Of a DNA stretch of 64,000 bases, positions 58,406 to 64,000 are shown in pieces. The DNA comes from Pseudonocardia sp. MH-G8 (GTDB taxonomy: Bacteria; Actinomycetota; Actinomycetes; Mycobacteriales; Pseudonocardiaceae). The DNA lies in contig NZ_NKYF01000006.1 in NCBI RefSeq assembly GCF_002262885.1, positions 248,001 to 312,000 on the forward strand, read 5' to 3'. The notes under the pieces are model-generated. The model was given only the letters and a program-made list of their open reading frames with translations, searched no databases and had not been told where the DNA came from. A program made the translations under genes and the position numbers. How positions within the stretch are numbered: the stretch's first letter is position 1; every line of letters begins with the position of its first letter.

Positions 58406-59425
58406 TCAGCCGACCGACTCCGTCTCGGATGCGTCGAGGGCCCCGCGGGGGTCGGCGTCGCTGCGGATGTCGATCCGCCACCCGGTGAGCCGGGCCGCCA
58501 ACCGGGCGTTCTGGCCCTCTTTGCCGATCGCGAGCGAGAGCTGGAAATCCGGTACGACGACGCGCGCGGTCTTCGTGCGGGCGTCCAGCACCGTGACCGA
58601 CACCACCTTCGACGGCGAGAGCGCGTTGCCGACGAACGTGGCCGGATCCTCGTCCCAGTCGATGATGTCGATCTTCTCCCCGGCCAGCTCGCTCATCACC
58701 CCGCGCACCCGCGCGCCCACCGGGCCGATGCACGCGCCCTTGGGGTTGACCCCGGACACCGTGGAGCGCACCGCGATCTTGGAGCGGTGACCGGCCTCCC
58801 GGGCGACGGCGATGATCTCCACCGAGCCGTCGACGATCTCGGGGACCTCGAGAGCGAACAGCTTGCGCACGAGGTTGGGGTGCGTGCGGCTCAACGTGAT
58901 CTGCGTCCCGCGCATTCCCCGGGTGACACCCACGACGTAGCAGCGGATCCGCTCGCCGTGCTCGTAGCGCTCACCCGGCACCTGCTCGGCCTGCGGCAAC
59001 ACCCCCTCGGTCTCGCCGGAGAGCTGCACGAGCACGACGCCACGGGCGTTGGCGCGCGCGTCGCGCTGGATGACGCCGGCGACGATCTCGCCCTCCTTCG
59101 CCGCGAACTCGCCGTAGGTGCGCTCGTGCTCCGCGTCGCGCAGCCGCTGCACGATCACCTGCCGCGCCGTGGTGGCCGCGATGCGCCCGAAGCCCTCGGG
59201 GGTGTCGTCCCACTCGGTGTCGACGACGCCGTCGGGGCCCAGCTCCTGGGCCATGACCCGGACGGACCCGGTCTTGCGGTCGATGTCGATCCGCGCCTGC
59301 GGCTGGTGGCCGTCGGTGTGCTTGTACGCGGTGAGCAACGCCGTCTCGATGGCCTCGATCACCGTGTCGAACGGGATGTCCTTCTCGCGCTCGATCGTGC
59401 GCAGCGCCGCGATGTCGACGTTCAC
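58406..59425 (-). CDS. nusA: Transcription termination/antitermination protein NusA
   Basis: 339 residues, starting in an ATGA overlap with rimP. An N-terminal RNA-polymerase-binding domain is followed by S1 (KEGEIVAGVIQRDARANARG) and two KH domains (CIGPVGARVRGVMSELAGEK and AIGKEGQNARLAARLTGW). The C-terminal acidic repeats of the E. coli protein are absent, as usual in actinobacteria. It acts in pausing and termination. Confidence 0.97.
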   Translation of the reverse strand: MNVDIAALRTIEREKDIPFDTVIEAIETALLTAYKHTDGHQPQARIDIDRKTGSVRVMAQELGPDGVVDTEWDDTPEGFGRIAATTARQVIVQRLRDAEHERTYGEFAAKEGEIVAGVIQRDARANARGVVLVQLSGETEGVLPQAEQVPGERYEHGERIRCYVVGVTRGMRGTQITLSRTHPNLVRKLFALEVPEIVDGSVEIIAVAREAGHRSKIAVRSTVSGVNPKGACIGPVGARVRGVMSELAGEKIDIIDWDEDPATFVGNALSPSKVVSVTVLDARTKTARVVVPDFQLSLAIGKEGQNARLAARLTGWRIDIRSDADPRGALDASETESVG

Positions 59426-59946
59426 GCCGTCTCCTCCTCCGAAAGCTGCGCCACTTCGGCCGCCGGCGCCTGCCGGAACTCCACCTGCACCCCGGCGTGG
59501 GCCACGTCGGCGTAAGGCACCTCGCGCAACTGCCCGTCGACGAGCACCGTGACCGCCTCCTCGCCCGCACGGCCGACGCGGCCGGTGAACGTGGAACCGT
59601 CGTGCAGGCGGACCGCGACCTGGCGCAGGTACGCCCGTCGCCAGTGCCGCGCGCTCGTCAGCGGCCGATCGACACCGGGCGAGGTGACCTCGAGCGTGTA
59701 GGAGCCGCCGAGCAGGTGCTCGTGGCGGTCCAGCTCACCGGCGACGGCCCGCGAGACGGCGGCGATGTCGTCCAGCCCGACGCCGTCGTCGGAGTCGACC
59801 ACCACCTTGACGGTGTGCCGGCGCCCTGCGGCCCGGACGTCCAGCTGGTCCAGCTCGAATCCGGCGTCCGCGACGATCGGTTCCAGCACGCCGTGCAGCT
59901 CGCCGGGCGGCGGCCCGGGATCCTGCGCGGGGTGGGGGGAGGGCAT
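59422..59946 (-). CDS. rimP: Ribosome maturation factor RimP
   Basis: 174 residues. ATG 59946 is chosen because GCAGGAG lies upstream; an in-frame GTG at 59976 is possible. VVVDSDDGVGLDDIAAVSRA and LEVTSPGVDRPLTSARHWRR are the RimP signature. It assists 30S maturation. It is the first gene of the rimP-nusA-ylxR-infB cluster. Divergent transcription from a lipoprotein gene begins about 260 bases away. Confidence 0.95.
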   Translation of the reverse strand: MPSPHPAQDPGPPPGELHGVLEPIVADAGFELDQLDVRAAGRRHTVKVVVDSDDGVGLDDIAAVSRAVAGELDRHEHLLGGSYTLEVTSPGVDRPLTSARHWRRAYLRQVAVRLHDGSTFTGRVGRAGEEAVTVLVDGQLREVPYADVAHAGVQVEFRQAPAAEVAQLSEEETA

Positions 59947-60203
59947 CGCGTGTACTCCTGCTCGTTCGGTGACCACCGTCCTGTCGATCGGACGTGCGCG
60001 GTGGGTCTGTCAGGGTATCGCGCCCCTTCCCGGACCCGGGCAGCCCGCTACCGCCCGTGCACCCCCCGGCACCCGGCGCCCCGCGCGGGCCGCCTGGCAG
60101 GATCTGCGCCTGGCGAACGCGGCCGCGACCGGGCACCGGAGGAGCAAGGCGGTGTCCGGCGGGCCCGCGGGCCCGCCGGAGCGAAGCGGAGGCAATCGGA
60201 GAA

Positions 60204-60713
60204 GTGAACGCGGTGGCAGCAACGCCCCCGGCGGCGACCGTGCCGGCCGGCCAGGACCCGCGGACCGTCTGGAGCCGGCGGCGCCTGCTCGCCGGGCTGC
60301 TGCTCGTCCCGCCCGCGCTGGCCGGTTGCTCCCTGATACCCGGATCCGGTTCCGACGAGCCCGATCCGCTGATCGCCCTCGCCGACGCCGCCCGTGCCGA
60401 CGCCGCACTCGCCGCGGCGGCCGTGGCCGCCGATCCGGAGCTGGCCGAATCACTGCAGCCGCTCGTCGACGCGCGCACCGAGCACGCCACGGCGCTCGAT
60501 GCCGAGGTCGCGCGCCTCGACCCGGGCCGCCCGACGCCCGGCCCCCCACCCCCACCGACCACGCCGCAACCCGGCCTCGCCGACGTCCGGCAGGCCGTCC
60601 TGGCCTCCGGGCAGGCGGCCACGGACGTGGCGCTAGGCCTGCCGGCGGCGAGGACCGGGCTCGTGGCATCGGTCGCCGCGTGCTGCGGCACCTACGCGGA
60701 GGTGCTGTCGTGA
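60204..60713 (+). CDS. Secreted lipoprotein with twin-arginine-like signal
   Basis: 169 residues from GTG 60204. A basic region with SRRRLLAGLLLVPPALAGCS includes consecutive arginines before the hydrophobic core and an LAGC lipobox. After the cysteine comes a helical, alanine-rich body with a proline linker (PTPGPPPPPTTP). It overlaps the DUF4439 gene (GTGA) and is probably its partner; the helical body may itself be a degenerate ferritin-like half. Function unknown. Confidence 0.78.
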   Translation: MNAVAATPPAATVPAGQDPRTVWSRRRLLAGLLLVPPALAGCSLIPGSGSDEPDPLIALADAARADAALAAAAVAADPELAESLQPLVDARTEHATALDAEVARLDPGRPTPGPPPPPTTPQPGLADVRQAVLASGQAATDVALGLPAARTGLVASVAACCGTYAEVLS

Positions 60714-61186
60714 ACAACCCGCAGATGATCACCGTGCCGACCGGGACCCGAATCGACGAGACCGCGATCGCCGCCCTGCAGAACGCACTCGCCGCCGAGC
60801 ACGCGGCCGTCTGGAGCTACACGCTCGCCGTGGCGTTCCTCAGCGGCTCCGACGAGGAACGGGCCCGCGATGACGACGACGCGCACCGCGATCTGCGCAA
60901 CCTGATCGAGCAGACGCTGTCGCAGCTGGGAGCCCCGCCGGTATCGGCCCAACCGGCGTACCGCACACCGCAGCCCGTCACCGACAGCGCATCCGCGGGG
61001 GCACTCGCCGTCGTCGCCGAGTCCGACGCCCTCGCGGCCTGGCGCTCCGTGATGGAACGCACCGACGACCGGGGCCTACGCCAGGCCGCGATGAACGCCC
61101 TCAACTCCGGCACCCTGCGGTGCGCCCGCTGGCGCGCGGTGGTGGGCACCCCACCCGCGATCCCGGTCTTCCCAGGCCGCCCCTGA
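60710..61186 (+). CDS. DUF4439 ferritin-like protein
   Basis: 158 residues starting at a GTG overlapping the lipoprotein stop, with GGAGG upstream. The sequence is a four-helix bundle: IAALQNALAAEHAAVWSYTL, then a DDDAHRDLRNLIEQTL helix, and others, matching DUF4439. The EH...H-like acidic and histidine residues could bind a metal, although the diiron EXXH pattern is not complete. It appears cytoplasmic. A large GCGAGTCGCG repeat field follows. Confidence 0.85.
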   Translation: MNNPQMITVPTGTRIDETAIAALQNALAAEHAAVWSYTLAVAFLSGSDEERARDDDDAHRDLRNLIEQTLSQLGAPPVSAQPAYRTPQPVTDSASAGALAVVAESDALAAWRSVMERTDDRGLRQAAMNALNSGTLRCARWRAVVGTPPAIPVFPGRP

Positions 61187-61194
61187 CCCGAGAG

Positions 61195-61858
61195 CCGCGC
61201 CCCCACCCCTCCCACCCCCTCCCGCGAGTCGCGACCCCCACCCCGCGAACCGCGCCCCTGTCCCCGCGAGTCGCGACCCTCACCCCCGCGAGTCGCGACG
61301 CCACCCCCGCGAACCGCGCCCCTCCCGCCCTCTCCCCGCGAGTCGCGGCCCTACCCCCGCGAGTCGCGGCCCTACCCCCGCGAATCGCGGCCCTACCCCC
61401 GCGAATCGCGGCCCTACCGCCGCCAGTTGTGGCCCTGCCGCCGCCAGTTGTGGCCGCGGTGCACGGGTGTCGCGCCGTCGGCGCAGCCAAGTCCGTGGTC
61501 GTTGCATCTCGGGGCGCGATTCCTCCGCACCTGGACCGCGACTCGCACACCCCCAGACCCCGACTCGCGGAGCGCGCTCAGCGCCCGACTCACTCGGTTC
61601 AGGGTCCAACTCGCCGGCGCACGACGCGCCCGCAGGCTCAGGGCCCAATTCGGGGCCCAGCGCACGATTCGCGGGGCCCAGCACGCAACTCGCGGGGCGC
61701 CGGCGCCCGACTCGCGGGTCGTCAGAGGGCCCGACTCGCGGGGCGAGGAGCCCGACTCGCGGGTCGCCAGAGCCCGACTCGCGCTGCGGGGGACCCGACT
61801 CGCGGGATGCCCGCGCACGACTCGCGCGGCGGAGGGCCCGAATCGCGGGGCGGGGGAG
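61195..61858. repeat. Mirror-symmetric field of GCGAGTCGCG / CGCGACTCGC repeats
   Basis: The left half (about 61220-61410) has at least nine units of CGCGAGTCGCG or one-to-two-base variants, about 21 bases apart or at multiples, on the plus strand. Two GCCGCCAGTTGTGGCC units follow near 61427-61455. The right half (about 61535-61850) has many CGACTCGCGGG units, the reverse complement. Each half therefore points along the transcription of its own neighbour: the DUF4439 gene and the aminotransferase gene. There is no acceptable gene inside. Confidence 0.85.
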
Positions 61859-62878
61859 TCAGGTGAGGGCGTCCAGGGCTCGGGCCGCGTCGGCCTCGGT
61901 GTTGTAGAGGTGGAACGCGAGGCGGGACGCGCCGGCGCGGTTCGCGCTGACGATGCCTGCGGCTGCGAGCTGCTCACCCGCGTCCTCACGACGCACGGAG
62001 ACGATCGCGGAGCCTGCCGGCTCCATCCCCAGCCCGGCGCGGACCGTGTCGGCGAGGCCGGTGCAGTGGGCGTGCACGGCGGCGCGGTCCAGGCCGGCCA
62101 GCCACGGCAGTGCCACCGCGGCGCCGGCGTGGCAGTACCAGGCCGGGGACGTGTCCAGGCCTCGCGCATCGGCGGCCAGGTCCATGGGCAGCCCGTAGAT
62201 GGACGTCCACGGGTCGGCGCCCGCGTACCACCCGGCAGAGTGGGGCCGCGTCGGCAGGTCGGGCCGCACCGCCATCCACGCCACGCCCCGCGGGCTGAGC
62301 AGCCACTTGTAGCCCGCGGCGACCACGGCGTCGGCCCAGGCGAGGTCGGCGTCGTGCCAGCCGAGCGACTGGGTGGCGTCCAGGAGCACCCGCGTGCCGC
62401 CGCCGCGGGCGGACCGGAGGGCGTCCAGGTCGACCACGCGCCCGTCCGCGGACTGGACGACGCTCACAGCGACGAGGTCGAACTCCCCCGCCCGCTCACC
62501 CACCTCACCGAGGTCGACCTCGGTGACCGTGACGCCGCGGTCGGCCTGCGCAGCGAAGGGCCACGTGACGCTGGTGAACTCGCCCGCGGCGGCGAGCACG
62601 CGGGTGCCGTCGGGCACCACGGCCGCGACCAACCCCACGAGGGCGGACGCCGCAGGCCCGATCGTCACACGATCCGCGGTGACGCCGACGAGGTCGGCGA
62701 ACCCCGCACGTGCCCGTGCCACCGGCTCGTCGAACTCGCCCGGCCGCCCGGCACCGGCGCGCCAGCCGGCGACGGCCGTGGCGACGGCCATACCGGCAGG
62801 GGCGGGCGGGATGCCGATGCCGGCCGTGTTGAGGTACCCGTCGGGGACGTCGAACTCCTGTCCGAATGCAGTGCGCAC
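61859..62878 (-). CDS. Class V PLP-dependent aminotransferase
   Basis: 339 residues from GTG 62878. The fold-type I pattern includes LNTAGIGIPP near the start, LLDATQSLGWHDADL with the PLP-contacting aspartate and Gln, and the Schiff-base lysine at about 191 in AAGYKWLLSPRG. Class V enzymes include cysteine desulfurases and the ergothioneine lyase EgtE; no egt genes are here, so no specific name is given. Divergent from yjbQ with about 20 bases between the two starts. Confidence 0.88.
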   Translation of the reverse strand: MRTAFGQEFDVPDGYLNTAGIGIPPAPAGMAVATAVAGWRAGAGRPGEFDEPVARARAGFADLVGVTADRVTIGPAASALVGLVAAVVPDGTRVLAAAGEFTSVTWPFAAQADRGVTVTEVDLGEVGERAGEFDLVAVSVVQSADGRVVDLDALRSARGGGTRVLLDATQSLGWHDADLAWADAVVAAGYKWLLSPRGVAWMAVRPDLPTRPHSAGWYAGADPWTSIYGLPMDLAADARGLDTSPAWYCHAGAAVALPWLAGLDRAAVHAHCTGLADTVRAGLGMEPAGSAIVSVRREDAGEQLAAAGIVSANRAGASRLAFHLYNTEADAARALDALT

Positions 62879-62897
62879 AGGAGGGGACACTACGACG

Positions 62898-63308
62898 GTG
62901 GACAGCCAGCTGATCGAGATCCGGACGGGCGGCCGCGAGGCCGTCGTCGACCTCACCGACGAGATCGCCGCGTTCCTGCGCTCGGCGGGCGCGGGCGACG
63001 GGCTGCTGAACGTGTGGGTGCCGCACGCCACGGCGGGCCTCGCGGTGATCGAGACCGGCGCCGGCAGCGACACCGACCTGCTCGCCGCGCTGCGCGACCT
63101 GCTCCCCGCCGACGACCGCTGGTCGCATCGGCACGGCAGCCCCGGCCACGGACGCGACCACGTCCTGCCGGCGATCGTCGCGCCCTCGATGTCGGTGCCG
63201 GTCCTGGACGGCAGCACGGCCCTGGGCACCTGGCAGTCGGTGTGCCTGGTCGACACGAACGGCGACAACCCCGTCCGCTCGGTGCGCCTGTCCTACCTCC
63301 CCGGCTGA
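62898..63308 (+). CDS. YjbQ family protein (UPF0047)
   Basis: 136 residues from GTG 62898 with GGAGGGG upstream. The family motif VPHATAGLAVIETG and SHRHGSPGHGRDHVLPAIV with the conserved histidines are clear. YjbQ homologues have weak thiamine phosphate synthase activity and are otherwise uncharacterised. It is divergent from the aminotransferase gene, sharing a very short promoter region, and convergent with a kinase-like gene. Confidence 0.92.
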   Translation: MDSQLIEIRTGGREAVVDLTDEIAAFLRSAGAGDGLLNVWVPHATAGLAVIETGAGSDTDLLAALRDLLPADDRWSHRHGSPGHGRDHVLPAIVAPSMSVPVLDGSTALGTWQSVCLVDTNGDNPVRSVRLSYLPG

Positions 63309-63333
63309 CGGATGTCCGGAGCGCGCTGGGCGC

Positions 63334-64000
63334 TCAGGGCAGGGAGCGCAGCGCCGCGAGGGCGTCGGCCACGTCGACGGCGCTCGCGAGCCGGACGCCG
63401 TCCTCGGCGATGCAGGCACGCACCAGCGCGCCCTCCGCAGGTTCCAGCCCGGGCCGCACCTGGGGCCGGGTCGAGAAGACCTGCCGGATCGCCTCCAGCG
63501 GCTGCGGGCCGAGCGGCCGGCCGTACAGGCTCGCACCGGTGAGGGCCCGGTGGATGGTGGCGCCCAGCGCCCAGACCTCCGAGCGGCGGGACGGGGCCGC
63601 GCCGGCGAGCAGCGCGGGGTCGGTGAACTCCAGCGCGTCCACGCGGCCCGTGCCGGTGACGGCCGCGCCGGGCGTCAGCACGCGCGCGAGCCCGGGATCC
63701 GACAGCCGCCCGCCGAGCATCCCGCCTGTCTCCTCGAGCAGCACGTTGCCGGGCCGGATCCCGCCGTGTGCGATCCCGGCCTCGTGCAGGTCGTGCGCGG
63801 CCCGCGCCGCGTGCTCCAGTGCCGTGAGCACCTCGATGCGCGCGAGGGGGCGGCCCGGATCGTTCAGCGACCCCAGCGGGAGGTGCTCCATCGCGTAGAC
63901 GACGACGTCCTCCCAGACGGCGTCGAAGACGCGTACGACGTAGGGCGACCCCACCGCGCACACGGCGCGCAGCTCGCGGACCCCGCAGGTGAAGGCGTGC
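63334..64000 (-). CDS. Protein-kinase-like protein lacking the catalytic Asp (N-terminus outside the window)
   Basis: The frame is open to the right edge (222 residues visible). It reads as the protein-kinase C-lobe: SPYVVRVFDAVWEDVVVYAM, then the catalytic loop AGIAHGGIRPGNVLLEE in place of HRDxKPxN, and a DFG equivalent in LSDPGLARVL, followed by EVWALGATIHRAL (the DxWxxG region). In the loop the aspartate normally following the His-Arg/Gly pair is glycine. The upstream lysine and P-loop are outside the window. It is probably a pseudokinase; a full-length gene would start beyond 64000. Confidence 0.85.
   Translation of the reverse strand, partial: HAFTCGVRELRAVCAVGSPYVVRVFDAVWEDVVVYAMEHLPLGSLNDPGRPLARIEVLTALEHAARAAHDLHEAGIAHGGIRPGNVLLEETGGMLGGRLSDPGLARVLTPGAAVTGTGRVDALEFTDPALLAGAAPSRRSEVWALGATIHRALTGASLYGRPLGPQPLEAIRQVFSTRPQVRPGLEPAEGALVRACIAEDGVRLASAVDVADALAALRSLP

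Noticed and set aside
61191..61858. Open frames in the GCGAGTCGCG field on both strands
   Set aside because: They consist of repeated proline/arginine dipeptide patterns from the repeat itself, without ribosome binding sites.

Overview
The window is high-GC actinobacterial chromosomal DNA. GTG starts, ATGA/GTGA gene overlaps, DUF397/DUF5753 regulators, a 1,049-residue SARP-type regulator and the gene order rimP-nusA-ylxR-infB-ylxP-rbfA-nrnA-MATE ... truB-ribF-rpsO-pnp-M16 protease-dapB-thyX all point to a Pseudonocardiaceae-like organism, probably Pseudonocardia or a relative. The genus is inferred from gene content and was not measured.

Left end (1-8.0 kb): a partial amidohydrolase diverges from a DUF3311/sodium-solute symporter pair. 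A DrrA/DrrB-type ABC exporter follows, convergent with a large BTAD/NB-ARC regulator. From 8.0 to 8.6 kb lies the first of several composite intergenic repeats.

Mobile element (9.53-19.55 kb): an XRE/DUF5753 regulator gene is cut in two by a 10,019-bp element. Its N-terminal helix-turn-helix part is at 19.55-19.72 kb and its C-terminal part at 8.86-9.53 kb. The two junctions share ACCCAGTG, and joining them there restores a continuous 280-codon frame. The element carries a large serine integrase, an excisionase, a NUMOD4 protein, a primase-polymerase/helicase next to an iteron-like cluster, a scaffold, a major capsid protein and a P27-type small terminase. No portal, large terminase or tail gene is visible. 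The layout resembles the small phiRv1/phiRv2 prophage-like elements of Mycobacterium tuberculosis and suggests a satellite or reduced prophage. The truncated host frame ends in an ATGA overlap with the integrase start codon, so integrase translation in the integrated state is probably coupled to the host gene.

Core block (20.0-38.2 kb, mostly minus strand): thyX; an RHH protein and DUF4097 pair with strong palindromes upstream; an SDR; a YcaQ-like glycosylase; an EamA transporter; a GNAT; dapB; DUF456; a siderophore-binding lipoprotein with a probable IdeR box; an M16 protease; pnp; rpsO; an XRE regulator; ribF and truB. Two long intergenic stretches (27.9-28.6 and 34.4-36.2 kb) hold hairpins and 71-bp tandem repeats.

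Accessory insertion (38.3-50.9 kb): it lies between truB and the MATE gene. It holds a heterodimeric ABC exporter with complementary degenerate ATPase halves; a cluster of two DUF5995 paralogues with an ECF sigma factor and a LuxR-type ATPase; an ABC-F protein; and a membrane-anchored phosphate-binding-like protein.

Translation block (50.9-60 kb, minus strand): MATE, a methyltransferase, nrnA, rbfA, ylxP, infB, ylxR, nusA and rimP, mostly tightly packed.

Right end (60.2-64 kb): a lipoprotein/DUF4439 pair, a mirror-symmetric GCGAGTCGCG repeat field, a class V aminotransferase, a YjbQ protein and a truncated kinase-like gene that lacks the catalytic Asp. I saw no rRNA, tRNA or CRISPR array.
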